From positions 1-64,000 of the forward strand of contig JANYCT010000052.1 in NCBI GenBank assembly GCA_025360105.1: a stretch of 64,000 nt of DNA, given 5' to 3'. The number at the start of each line of letters is the position of its first letter. Position 1 is the first letter of the stretch. The position numbers and the translations under genes were made by a program. This stretch comes from Actinomycetes bacterium. GTDB lineage: Bacteria > Actinomycetota > Acidimicrobiia > Acidimicrobiales > Ilumatobacteraceae. This document shows, in pieces, positions 53,562 to 61,572 of this stretch. The notes under the pieces are model-generated. The model had not been told where the DNA came from. It saw only the letters and a list, made by a program, of their open reading frames with translations, and searched no databases.

Positions 53562-55241
53562 ATGTCTGCACACACAACTCTTCACGCCCGATCGCTTGTC
53601 GTCTCGATGGGCCTCGCCACCATCCTCGACGATGTCGACCTCACGTTGGCACCAGGTTGGCGCGTGGGGCTGGTCGGTCCCAACGGCGTCGGCAAATCAA
53701 CGCTGTTGCGTGTACTCAGTCATCAACTCGCACCCGATTCCGGCTCGGTGACCACTGCTCCGCCGAACGCGATCGTTGGATATCTGCCACAGGAACCGGA
53801 GCGTCACGGCGAAGAAACGGTCGTGCAGTTCTTGGCTCGTCGAACCGGTGTCGCTGCTGCGAACCACGAGTTAGAGGCTGCGACGTTGGCGCTCGCCGCG
53901 GGCGTTTCGGGAGCTGACGGCCGCTATTCAGACGCCTTCGAGCAATGGATGGCGGTGGGAGCAGCCGACTTCGATGCGCGCATCGGCGAGGTGTGGGCCG
54001 AACTCGGCCTGGTCGATCGGCTGCTCACCCAGCCAATGCTGTCGCTCTCGGGTGGCGAGGCGGCGCGGGCCAGCCTGGCCTCCCTGCTGCTCGCGCGCTT
54101 CGACGTGTTCTTACTCGACGAACCCACCAACGACCTCGACCTTGACGGCCTCGCCCGACTGGAGGCGTGGGTCACCTCGCTGCAGGCCGGCGTGGTGGTG
54201 ATCAGTCACGATCGCGAGTTCCTTCGGCGCACAGTGACGCACGTGGCCGAGCTCGACCAGTTCACCCATCAACTCTCGATGTACGCGGGCGGCTGGGATG
54301 CGTTCGTGTATGAACGCGAACTCGCCGCTCAACACGCCCGTGATCGCTACGCAGAGTTCGCCGACAAGAAGTCGTCATTGCAGGGGCGCGCCCAACGCGA
54401 GCGCGAATGGGCCACACAGGGCTTGAGTAAGGCCAAGAAGCAGCCATCCGATGGCGACAAGCACATCAAGAACTTCAAGATCAATCAGACCGAGCAGCTC
54501 GCCGGCAAGGCGGCACGAACCGAGCGGGCGATGGAACGTCTCGAGGTGGTCGACGAGCCGCGTGAGGCGTGGCAACTGAGGCTGAGCTTCGGGGAGTCCG
54601 CGAGAAGCGGCGCGGTTGTAGCCCGTCTCGCCGGCGCAACCGTGGAACGCGGCGACTTCACATTGGGGCCGATCGACCTCACCGTCGGGGCGGGCGAACG
54701 GATCGCCGTCGTGGGTAGAAATGGCAGTGGAAAGACCACCTTGCTGCAGCTGCTCCTCGGCCGAATCAAGCCAACCTCAGGAGACGCCTACCTCGGGCCG
54801 AGCGTGCTGATCGGCGAACTCGAGCAGGCCCGCCTGCAGCTGTCCGACACGGAAACGCTGCTCAAGGCATTCATGCACGCTACGTCGATGCCCGTGCCCG
54901 AGGCGCGCACGCTGCTGGCCAAGTTCGGCATTGGTGCAACCGAGGTGAATCGCTCGACGGCGTCGTTGTCGCCTGGTGAACGAACTCGCGCCGTACTCGC
55001 GCTGCTCATGGCCACAGGCACCAATTGTCTGGTGCTCGATGAGCCCACAAACCACCTCGACCTCGCCGCAATCGAACAGCTCGAGATCGCGCTCGAGGCG
55101 TTCAGTGGCACAGTGTTGTTGGTGACACACGATCGTGCCCTGTTGTCCAACGTCCGCCTGACCCGCACGATCGAAATCGCCGCCGGGCGCGTGCTGAACG
55201 ACCGCCCCGTCGGAGAGCGCGATGGGGTCAGCGCGAGTTGA
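53562..55241 (+). CDS. ABC-F family ATPase
   Basis: A 559-residue protein with two ABC domains. Domain 1: GPNGVGKSTLL, LSGGEAARASLASLLLARF, DVFLLDEPTNDLDLDGLA. Domain 2: GRNGSGKTTLLQLL, LSPGERTRAVLALLMA, NCLVLDEPTNHLDLAA. The second signature has Pro instead of Gly (LSPGE). A Lys-rich linker (SKAKKQPSDGDKHIKNFKI) lies between the domains, as in ribosome-binding ABC-F factors. It overlaps the end of pth by 14 nt in convergent orientation. An antibiotic resistance role is possible but not shown by sequence. Confidence 0.9.
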   Translation: MSAHTTLHARSLVVSMGLATILDDVDLTLAPGWRVGLVGPNGVGKSTLLRVLSHQLAPDSGSVTTAPPNAIVGYLPQEPERHGEETVVQFLARRTGVAAANHELEAATLALAAGVSGADGRYSDAFEQWMAVGAADFDARIGEVWAELGLVDRLLTQPMLSLSGGEAARASLASLLLARFDVFLLDEPTNDLDLDGLARLEAWVTSLQAGVVVISHDREFLRRTVTHVAELDQFTHQLSMYAGGWDAFVYERELAAQHARDRYAEFADKKSSLQGRAQREREWATQGLSKAKKQPSDGDKHIKNFKINQTEQLAGKAARTERAMERLEVVDEPREAWQLRLSFGESARSGAVVARLAGATVERGDFTLGPIDLTVGAGERIAVVGRNGSGKTTLLQLLLGRIKPTSGDAYLGPSVLIGELEQARLQLSDTETLLKAFMHATSMPVPEARTLLAKFGIGATEVNRSTASLSPGERTRAVLALLMATGTNCLVLDEPTNHLDLAAIEQLEIALEAFSGTVLLVTHDRALLSNVRLTRTIEIAAGRVLNDRPVGERDGVSAS

Positions 55242-55845
55242 ACTGGCGCTGCGCCACGTCGAGACCTTCGCCAATCAGAACCTCAACGGCATCGGCGGCG
55301 ATCTGGATGGCAACATCCAGCGCTTCACGTTCGGACTTGCCGAGTCGGGACAACACGTGGTTTGCGCCGTGTTCTTTCGACGGAGGCTTGCCGATACCGA
55401 TGCGCACTCGCCGGTAGTCCTGGGTCTTGAGGTGCTGGGTGATGCTCCGTAGCCCATTGTTGCCAGCGAGGCCGCCGCCATCTTTGACACGTACCTGAGC
55501 TGGGGGCAGGTCGAGTTCGTCGTGCACCACGATGAGTTGTTGGGGGTCATCGATGCCGTAGCGGCGCGCGAGGGCGCCCACGGCTTGGCCGGACTCGTTC
55601 ATGTAGGTGAGTGGAAACGCGAGCACACATCGGTGGCCGCCGATCGTGACCTCGGCGACCATGGCCTTATCGCGGCCGGCCTTCAGTGCAGCATTGCAAC
55701 GTGTGGCCAGCGAGGCGACGACTTCTTCGCCAACATTGTGGCGGGTGCGCGCATACCCCTTGCCCGGATTGCCGAGACCAACGATGAGAAAATCGAACGG
55801 CGTACCGCGGCGTTCCGATCGCGCAGCGCGACCGAACAGTGCCAC
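55228..55845 (-). CDS. pth: Peptidyl-tRNA hydrolase
   Basis: A 205-residue Pth. The catalytic residues are visible in LIVGLGNPGKGYARTRHNVGEE as Asn26 and His36 (split here only by name), with PLTYMNESGQAVGALARRYG and VHDELDLPPAQVRVKDGGG (Asp) completing the active site. It releases peptides from peptidyl-tRNA. It starts 9 nt after rplY and belongs to the glmU-prs-rplY-pth operon. Confidence 0.95.
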   Translation of the reverse strand: MALFGRAARSERRGTPFDFLIVGLGNPGKGYARTRHNVGEEVVASLATRCNAALKAGRDKAMVAEVTIGGHRCVLAFPLTYMNESGQAVGALARRYGIDDPQQLIVVHDELDLPPAQVRVKDGGGLAGNNGLRSITQHLKTQDYRRVRIGIGKPPSKEHGANHVLSRLGKSEREALDVAIQIAADAVEVLIGEGLDVAQRQFNSR

Positions 55846-55854
55846 GGGCAGGTA

Positions 55855-56466
55855 TTACTCGGCTTCGGGGGCTTCGACTGCCGCAGCTGTCTCGGCTGTG
55901 GGCTCGGCCTGGCTGCCGTGGATGGCCGTGACAATGGCCATGTCAGGGTCGCCGAGTGCCGTGACACCCTTGGGCATGACGAGCGAGGACAGACGAATGA
56001 CGTCGCCGGGCTGCATTTCGCTGACGTCGACGACGAATTCGTTGGGCATGTTGCCGGGTGTGCACTCGACCTCGATGGTGTCGACCGCAGGATCGACTAA
56101 TCCGCCCTCGTTGAGCACTGCCTTGGCCTCACCGGTGAGGTGCAGCGGCACCGACACGGTGAGCATTTCGCTCATGTTGACCTGCAGGAAGTCGATGTGG
56201 CTGACGTTGCGCTTCACCGGGTGACGCTGCACGTCCTTGACGACTGCGGGGTAGGTCTTACCGTCGACCTCGAGCTGCAGCACGGTGTTGAAACCGGCTG
56301 GGCCGCTGAGGGCAAGGCGGAGATCGCGGCGGGCAACGGCGACGCTGACCGGGGTCATGCCCTGGCCGTACAGAACGCCGGGGATCTGGTCGGTGGCGCG
56401 CAAGCGCCGCGAAGCCGGCGAGCCGGTTTCGCGGCCGGTGGAAGCAACAAGAGTGGTCTGCGACAT
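55855..56466 (-). CDS. rplY: 50S ribosomal protein L25/general stress protein Ctc (bL25)
   Basis: A 203-residue long-form bL25 (CTC type). The 5S rRNA-binding N domain includes ASRRLRATDQIPGVLYG, and the C-terminal beta domain includes VEVECTPGNMPNEFVVD and MQPGDVIRLSSLVMPKG. The tail is Ala/Glu-rich. ATG 56466 is preferred because the earlier in-frame start lies before a clear RBS (GAGG at about 56474). Fourth gene order position between prs and pth as in other actinobacteria. Confidence 0.93.
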   Translation of the reverse strand: MSQTTLVASTGRETGSPASRRLRATDQIPGVLYGQGMTPVSVAVARRDLRLALSGPAGFNTVLQLEVDGKTYPAVVKDVQRHPVKRNVSHIDFLQVNMSEMLTVSVPLHLTGEAKAVLNEGGLVDPAVDTIEVECTPGNMPNEFVVDVSEMQPGDVIRLSSLVMPKGVTALGDPDMAIVTAIHGSQAEPTAETAAAVEAPEAE

Positions 56467-56574
56467 GGTGAGTTCCTCCGCCCGGGGGCGATGAGAGGTG
56501 ATGCTGTTCGATGACAGAACGAACGACGATGCTATCGGCGCGAGCGCCTCGTTTGCCACCCCGCGCCTATTTGC

Positions 56575-57636
56575 TCAGGCCTGGTTCTCGCCGCCGAAGA
56601 TCTCGCTGACGCTGGTGTCGTCGAACACGGCCGAGAGCGCCTCGCCGATGATTGGAGCAATGGACAAGACCTCGAGCTGGGGGAGTTGCTCGGGCGTCGG
56701 CATGGGTAAGGTGTTGGTGAGCACGATGCGTTTGAACGGCGAGTTGCGCAACCGCTCGATGGCCGGCCCGGACAACACGCCGTGCGTGGCCATCGCCCAC
56801 ACCTCCGATGCTCCCCGTGACAGCAACAACTCGGCAGCCGACACGACCGTTCCGCCGGTGTCGATCATGTCGTCGGTGATGATGCACACGCGGCCGTCGA
56901 CCTCGCCGATGACCTCTTTGGCCTCTGCGATATTCATGCTGCCCTTTGGCCGACGCTTATTGATGAATGCCACGTCGGCATCCATGTCGGTGAGGTGCTG
57001 GGCAAATCGTTCGGCCACCTTCACGCGTCCGGCATCGGGCGACACGATGACCATTCCGTTCTCGGCGTGTGTACGCACGTACTTCTCGAGGACGGGCATC
57101 GCAGTGAGGTGATCGACTGGGCCATCAAAAAAGCCTTGGATCTGACCGCTGTGGAGATCGATCGATACCATCCGCTTGGCCCCCGCAGCGCGGAAGAGAT
57201 CGGCAACCAAACGGGCGGTGATGGGCTCGCGTCCCTCGGCCTTGCGGTCCTGACGGGCGTATCCGTAAAAGGGGCACACCGCCGTGATGCGCTTGGCCGA
57301 CGCGCGGTTGGCAGCATCAATCATGATCAACTGCTCCATGATCGAATCGTTGATGCTGCGACCATTGCAACCGAAATGCGTCTGCATGATGAACACATCC
57401 GAGCCGCGCACGCTCTCGGCGAAACGTGGGCGAATTTCGCCGTTCGCGAACTCAACGACGTTGGCATCGCCCAGTGGAATGCCCAGATGGTTTGCCACTT
57501 CTTGTGCCAGCGCGGGGTGGGTGCGGCCCGTGTAGAGCGAAAGGCGTTTGGTCGTGACCTTTTCCATGTCCTGTGCCAGTGACGGGTGCGAACGGCCGGT
57601 GTACACCGTCAAACGCTGAGTGGTGACCTTCTCCAT
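56575..57636 (-). CDS. prs: Ribose-phosphate pyrophosphokinase with a duplicated N terminus
   Basis: A 353-residue PRPP synthase. The body is standard: NGEIRPRFAESVRG, QTHFGCNGRSINDSIMEQL in pieces, PFYGYARQDRKAEGREPI (ATP loop), and the PRPP-binding ITDDMIDTGGT. Normal homologues begin at the second Met (57567, MEKVTTKRLSLYTGRTHPA). Here a diverged copy of that 23-residue segment (MEKVTTQRLTVYTGRSHPS) is added in front. Only the first ATG (57636) has a good ribosome binding site (AGGAG, 6-nt gap), so the extended protein is probably the one made. The glmU stop is 25 nt upstream. Confidence 0.93.
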   Translation of the reverse strand: MEKVTTQRLTVYTGRSHPSLAQDMEKVTTKRLSLYTGRTHPALAQEVANHLGIPLGDANVVEFANGEIRPRFAESVRGSDVFIMQTHFGCNGRSINDSIMEQLIMIDAANRASAKRITAVCPFYGYARQDRKAEGREPITARLVADLFRAAGAKRMVSIDLHSGQIQGFFDGPVDHLTAMPVLEKYVRTHAENGMVIVSPDAGRVKVAERFAQHLTDMDADVAFINKRRPKGSMNIAEAKEVIGEVDGRVCIITDDMIDTGGTVVSAAELLLSRGASEVWAMATHGVLSGPAIERLRNSPFKRIVLTNTLPMPTPEQLPQLEVLSIAPIIGEALSAVFDDTSVSEIFGGENQA

Positions 57637-57661
57637 TGCGACTCCTAGAGGCCTTTCGGTG

Positions 57662-58759
57662 TCATTCGACGGGTGCAGTGTAGAAGGCGCCGGTGTTCTG
57701 GCCCGAAGCCACCGAGCTTCCGCTGGGCAGGTGGGCGTATGGACCCACATGCGCGCCGCTGCCGATCTCTGCATCGCGGCCCACTGAGTTTTCGACGATG
57801 CAGTCGATGCCGACGACGCTATCGATGAGTCGCGTGTCGGGCCCGATCTCGCATCCGTGACCCACGACGGTGCGACCCTGCAGGATCGTTCCGGGATAGA
57901 GCGTGACGTCGCGACCGAGTTGCACGGTGACGTCGATGAAGGTCTGGCGTGGATCGAGCATGGTGACGCCGTTGAGCAACCAGTGTCGGTTGGTGCGGGC
58001 GCGCAGTTCGCGCTCGGCGAGTGCCAACTGCCAACGATCGTTGACGCCAGCGGTTTCGGCGAGAGGTGCCTGGACGGCCCCGATGCGATGCCCCATGCCA
58101 GCAAGCGCGCCGATGACATCCGTGAGGTAGTACTCGCCCTGTGAGTTGTCCGGTGAGAGACGGCGCAGTGCCGGGCCAAGCAGATCGCGCCGGAATGCGT
58201 AGATGCTCGTGTTGACCTCGACGACGGCAAGTTCTTCGGTCGAGGCATCGCGCTGTTCGACGATACGCATGACCCTCGCGTCGCCCTTCTTCGTGGCTGC
58301 TCGGATGACCCTGCCGTAGCCTGTGGGATCCTCCATCACCGATGTCAACAAGGTGGCGGCATAACCGTTGGCCACATGGGTTGCGACCAGTTCGTCGATG
58401 GTGTCGGGTCGAAGCAGCGGAGTGTCGCCGGGAAGGATGAGCACCGTGGATTCGTCGTCGAGATCGTCGCCTGGAAAGGCCGACAACCCCACCAGTGCAG
58501 CATCGCCGGTGCCGCGCTGCACCCGCTGTTCGACGAACGACACATTGGCCCAATTGGGTGCCTGCTCGTGCACCTTCTTGGTGACGCGCTCTGCGCCGTG
58601 GCCGACGACAACCACCGTGCGATCGACATCGAGTGACTCCAGAGCGTGGATGACGTGCATGACCATGCCCCGACCGCAAATCATGTGCAGCGGCTTGGGT
58701 CGGGTGGACCGCATCCGTGTGCCTTCGCCCGCGGCGAGCACGATTGCAGAAACGGACAT
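57662..58759 (-). CDS. glmU: GlmU, UDP-GlcNAc pyrophosphorylase with truncated acetyltransferase domain
   Basis: A 365-residue protein; usual GlmU is about 450-490. The uridyltransferase domain is complete: LAAGEGTRMRS, QRGTGDAAL, LPGDTPLLRPDT, GYGRVI. The left-handed beta-helix starts (MLDPRQTFIDV, GCEIGPDTRLIDSVVG, GAHVGPYAHLPSGS) but stops where E. coli GlmU reads about residue 345, before the acetyltransferase residues Lys351, His363 and Asn386. It ends 25 nt before prs with no remnant of the missing part. It should still make UDP-GlcNAc from GlcNAc-1-P, but GlcN-1-P acetylation must come from elsewhere. Confidence 0.88.
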   Translation of the reverse strand: MSVSAIVLAAGEGTRMRSTRPKPLHMICGRGMVMHVIHALESLDVDRTVVVVGHGAERVTKKVHEQAPNWANVSFVEQRVQRGTGDAALVGLSAFPGDDLDDESTVLILPGDTPLLRPDTIDELVATHVANGYAATLLTSVMEDPTGYGRVIRAATKKGDARVMRIVEQRDASTEELAVVEVNTSIYAFRRDLLGPALRRLSPDNSQGEYYLTDVIGALAGMGHRIGAVQAPLAETAGVNDRWQLALAERELRARTNRHWLLNGVTMLDPRQTFIDVTVQLGRDVTLYPGTILQGRTVVGHGCEIGPDTRLIDSVVGIDCIVENSVGRDAEIGSGAHVGPYAHLPSGSSVASGQNTGAFYTAPVE

Positions 58760-58814
58760 GCCCCTGTTCTAGCGCAACTCACCGCTGCGCGCGGCTCCCA
58801 TCGACTGGGGGTCC

Positions 58815-58849
58815 GGTGGAAAACCCACGTGTGGCGTGGTTTTTCCACC
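58815..58849. terminator. Hairpin downstream of the LPXTG protein gene
   Basis: Arms ggtggaaaa and ttttccacc pair perfectly, extended after one mismatch by ccac/gtgg, with a 7-nt loop. It lies 40-74 nt beyond the stop of the minus-strand gene at 58889 and just upstream of glmU. The A/T block is within the stem rather than after it. Possible terminator between the surface-protein gene and the glmU operon. Confidence 0.5.
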
Positions 58850-58888
58850 AACCCCCCCGGTGTCGCGGCTGGGCGGAGGGTCAGCGCG

Positions 58889-59500
58889 TCACGCAGCGCG
58901 CCGTGCAACGCGGATGAGTGCATACCCGGCGAGCAGTGCGGCGAACGCTGCGGCAATCGCACCGGCGCTGGTGGAGCCGGTTTCGGGCAGGTTCGCCCCG
59001 GAATCGACGATGGTGGTGACCGCAGGCGGGAGCGTGGTGGTCGGTGCCACCGTCGTGGTGGTTACGTCTGGTGGACACTCATTGGTCAGTGACACCGAAA
59101 AGTCGATCGCTGGCTTGGCATCACTGCTCGTGACATGCACATGGCCGACGTTGCCCTGCCAGATGTTCAGCGAAATTGGTTCCTGCTCGTTTGACGCAAC
59201 GTCGATACCGCTGGTGAGACCAAAGGACTGATCGGCCGCATCGACGTAGAAGTGAGCGGTTCCGGCCCCGTTGGGATTCGACAGCGTGAAGGTGTAGACG
59301 AAAGTGGAACCGTCGCAACCCGATTCTGTTGTCACGGTTGCGTTCGGTCCGGGGAATTCATCGGTCGCCGAAGCCGGTGCGGCCCCGAGAGTGAGCGACG
59401 CTGCGACGCCGAACGAGGCGAACAGGGTCGAGAGAGTGATGAAGCGGCGGGAACGGCTGCCTGTATGGTCGGGGGCGAGTGTGGAAGTGGGTGTGTGCAT
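58889..59500 (-). CDS. LPXTG-anchored cell-surface protein
   Basis: A 203-residue exported protein. The signal peptide spans about residues 18-45 (hydrophobic core LFASFGVAASLTLGA, cleavage near ASA-TD). The mature part is a small beta-rich domain with two Cys (ESGCDGSTFVYTFTLSN and LTNECPPD) that may form a disulfide. A Thr/Pro stalk follows (TTTTVAPTTTLPP), then LPETGSTS, a hydrophobic helix and a positive tail (RVARRAA), the sorting signal for a sortase. No sortase gene in the window. Upstream at 59536-59550 is a short inverted repeat gagtaa-gcg-ttactc. Confidence 0.85.
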   Translation of the reverse strand: MHTPTSTLAPDHTGSRSRRFITLSTLFASFGVAASLTLGAAPASATDEFPGPNATVTTESGCDGSTFVYTFTLSNPNGAGTAHFYVDAADQSFGLTSGIDVASNEQEPISLNIWQGNVGHVHVTSSDAKPAIDFSVSLTNECPPDVTTTTVAPTTTLPPAVTTIVDSGANLPETGSTSAGAIAAAFAALLAGYALIRVARRAA

Positions 59501-59591
59501 ACAGCCACACTGATTCGGCGGGCGGGCTTGGTCCAGAGTAAGCGTTACTCATTGTGATGCATTGGGTGTGGGTGACGGTTGGCCCAAGAGC

Positions 59592-59661
59592 TCCGGGGAG
59601 AGGACTCGAACCCCTATACACGGGATCAAAACCCGTTGTCCTACCATTGAACGACCCCGGA
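59592..59661 (-). tRNA. tRNA-Gln (anticodon TTG)
   Basis: On the minus strand the acceptor arms tccgggg and ccccgga pair perfectly, the anticodon stem acggg/cccgt encloses the loop ttttgat (anticodon TTG), and the T arm is agggg-ttcgagt-cctct. The CCA end is not encoded. The gene stands alone between the LPXTG gene and the bS22 gene. Confidence 0.93.
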
Positions 59662-59803
59662 AAGGATTCGCCATACGGTATCGGGCGACCGCAGTGGCTC
59701 ACGACGCAATTCGGGACCTCATCGCGAAATTCGTGACGCCGATTGCTCGGGTTCGCGGGTCGGAGTTGGTCACGGTCCACTCTGGCGCTAGCGTCTGCAA
59801 CCC

Positions 59804-59896
59804 ATGGGTTCGTTGATCAAGAAGCGCCGTAAGCGCATGCGTAAGAAGAAGCACAAGAAGATGTTGCGGCGTACACGTCACCAGCGTCGTAAATAG
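59804..59896 (+). CDS. Small basic ribosomal protein bS22-like (AURKAIP1/COX24 family)
   Basis: A 30-residue, extremely basic protein starting at ATG 59804 (MGSLIKKRRKRMRKKKHKK, then MLRRTRHQRRK). The pattern MGSxIKKRRKRMxKKKHxKxLRxTRxQRR is that of the actinobacterial 30S protein bS22 / AURKAIP1-COX24 domain proteins. It is too small for standard gene callers. A clear terminator follows at 59944-59980. Lys/Arg make up about two thirds of the residues. Confidence 0.9.
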   Translation: MGSLIKKRRKRMRKKKHKKMLRRTRHQRRK

Positions 59897-59943
59897 CTCT
59901 TACGCAACCTGTGCGTGGATGGTTCCGGCTGTTCACGTTCGTT

Positions 59944-59980
59944 CGACCGCTCACGTTGGTGGGCGGTCGTTTTACGTTTT
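59944..59980 (+). terminator. Rho-independent terminator after the bS22 gene
   Basis: An 11-bp stem (cgaccgctcac with gtgggcggtcg, one T-G pair) and a gttg loop are followed by gttttacgtttt. This is the clearest intrinsic terminator in the window. It lies 48 nt beyond the bS22 stop and 3 nt beyond the 3' end of the convergent ispE, so it may serve both genes. Confidence 0.85.
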
Positions 59981-59982
59981 CC

Positions 59983-60711
59983 TCAGGGCTCCGTTGCGGT
60001 CATGACCACGTAGGCGTCAGCCAGAGCCTCCACAAGTTCGGGCCGGTGTCCACGCACGAACCACGTGGCACCGCTGCCGGCGAGAGTTGGCGGCGAACCG
60101 ACAACCTCGCGGATTCGGTCGCGCCATCGCGCCAGTCGGGGTTGTACGAACAGCGCAGCAGGCTCGAGATCGTTGGGTCCGTCAGCAGTGGGACCGCCGA
60201 GTTCGTCCCAGGCGCGAAATACCTCGGGCGTCGAGCACGACAGCGGTGGAATAACGAGCGTGATGTCTTGCGCCAGGTGGGCAAGCGGTGACACGACCTC
60301 GCCGATGCCCTGCACGCGTGCCCGTCCGCCAACGATGCAGAACGGAACGTCGGCTCCCAAGCTCGAAGCGGCAATCAGATCGGTGTAACCCGCCCATCGC
60401 AGAACAGCAGCAGCATCGGCGGACCCGCCGCCCAGGCCTCCACCGTGGGGGATGTTCTTGTCGATGTGCACCGCGGCGCTGCGACCGCACAGTCTCAGGG
60501 CCCGTGCGACGAGGTTCGTCCCATCGAGGGGAATGCCGTTGCTGAACAGGCCGCTGGCCGACAGTGCAGTTTCTTCGGTGTCGATGCGCAGCCGGTCGGC
60601 CAGTTGAAGCGTGACCATCTCCGCGTCAATCAGGTGGTAGCCATCGGCGCGAAGTCCGGTGAGACGCAGGCTGAGCGTGAGTTTTGCGTGCGCATCGATG
60701 ATGGTTATCAC
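59983..60711 (-). CDS. ispE: 4-diphosphocytidyl-2-C-methyl-D-erythritol kinase
   Basis: A 242-residue GHMP kinase, slightly shorter than usual IspE (about 280). AHAKLTLSLRLTGLRADGYH at the N terminus with the catalytic Lys, the ATP loop NIPHGGGLGGGSADAAAVL and the C-terminal LAGSGATWFVRG (GHMP motif 3) identify it. It phosphorylates CDP-methylerythritol in the MEP isoprenoid pathway. GTG 60711 overlaps the rsmA stop (GTGA), the normal ksgA-ispE arrangement in actinobacteria. Confidence 0.93.
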   Translation of the reverse strand: MITIIDAHAKLTLSLRLTGLRADGYHLIDAEMVTLQLADRLRIDTEETALSASGLFSNGIPLDGTNLVARALRLCGRSAAVHIDKNIPHGGGLGGGSADAAAVLRWAGYTDLIAASSLGADVPFCIVGGRARVQGIGEVVSPLAHLAQDITLVIPPLSCSTPEVFRAWDELGGPTADGPNDLEPAALFVQPRLARWRDRIREVVGSPPTLAGSGATWFVRGHRPELVEALADAYVVMTATEP

Positions 60712-61535
60712 GACGAGTCCGCCAGAACGTGAGCGAGGCGCCCCCACGCATGCACGTCGAGTTCCTCGGCGCGTGCTGTGGGGGCAATGCCCGCCTTGTC
60801 GAATTGCTCGATGGTGACCATCCCGGCCAACGAACCGCGCAGCATCTTGCGGCGGTGCGCAAACCCAGCCTTGACGAGGGTGAACAGCGCCAGCGGATCC
60901 ACCCCGTCAACGGCGGGTGAGGCGCGTCTGGTGATCTCGACGAGGGCGCTCTCCACTTTGGGTTGCGGCACGAAGACGGTTGCGGGTACGAATCCGAGAA
61001 TACGAGCCGTTGCCCAGTACGCAACCTTCACGCTGATCGCGCCATACGCGGACGTACGCGCTTTGGCGACCATTCGCTCGGCAACCTCGCGTTGCACCAT
61101 CACGACCATGCGTGCGATATCGGGCACGGTGTCGAGCAGATCCATCACCAGCGGTGTACCCACGTTGTAGGGCAGGTTGGCGACCAGCACCCAGCTGGTG
61201 CAACCAGCGAGCAGGTCCGACCACGACAACTCCAGCGCGTCGCCCTCGACTACCGTCACATTGTCGAGGTCGCCGATCACTGAGCGCAGCACCGGCACAA
61301 TGCCGTGGTCGATCTCGATTGCGGTGATCGTCGCACCGGTTTCCGCGAGTGCGACAGTCAGCGAACCCAAGCCTGCGCCGATCTCGACGACGTGATCGGA
61401 TGCGGTCACGGTAGCCAGTCGAGCAATACGACGAACCGTGTTCGGGTCAGCGACGAAGTTCTGTCCGAATTCGCGCCGAGGGGCGAGACCGTGCTCGGAC
61501 AACAACTCGTTGATGTCGCGACGTGACAGCGTCAT
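60708..61535 (-). CDS. rsmA: 16S rRNA (adenine1518-N6/adenine1519-N6)-dimethyltransferase
   Basis: A 275-residue RsmA/KsgA. RREFGQNFVADPNTVRRI, the SAM motif VVEIGAGLGSLTVAL, VEGDALELSW and the catalytic NLPYNVGTPLVM (NLPY) are present, with the C-terminal helical domain FAHRRKMLRGSLAG. It dimethylates two adenines in helix 45 of 16S rRNA. Coupled to ispE. Confidence 0.96.
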   Translation of the reverse strand: MTLSRRDINELLSEHGLAPRREFGQNFVADPNTVRRIARLATVTASDHVVEIGAGLGSLTVALAETGATITAIEIDHGIVPVLRSVIGDLDNVTVVEGDALELSWSDLLAGCTSWVLVANLPYNVGTPLVMDLLDTVPDIARMVVMVQREVAERMVAKARTSAYGAISVKVAYWATARILGFVPATVFVPQPKVESALVEITRRASPAVDGVDPLALFTLVKAGFAHRRKMLRGSLAGMVTIEQFDKAGIAPTARAEELDVHAWGRLAHVLADSS

Positions 61536-61572
61536 GCGTAGCGGCCAGCCGCGGGGCGGATCTCAGCGCGGA

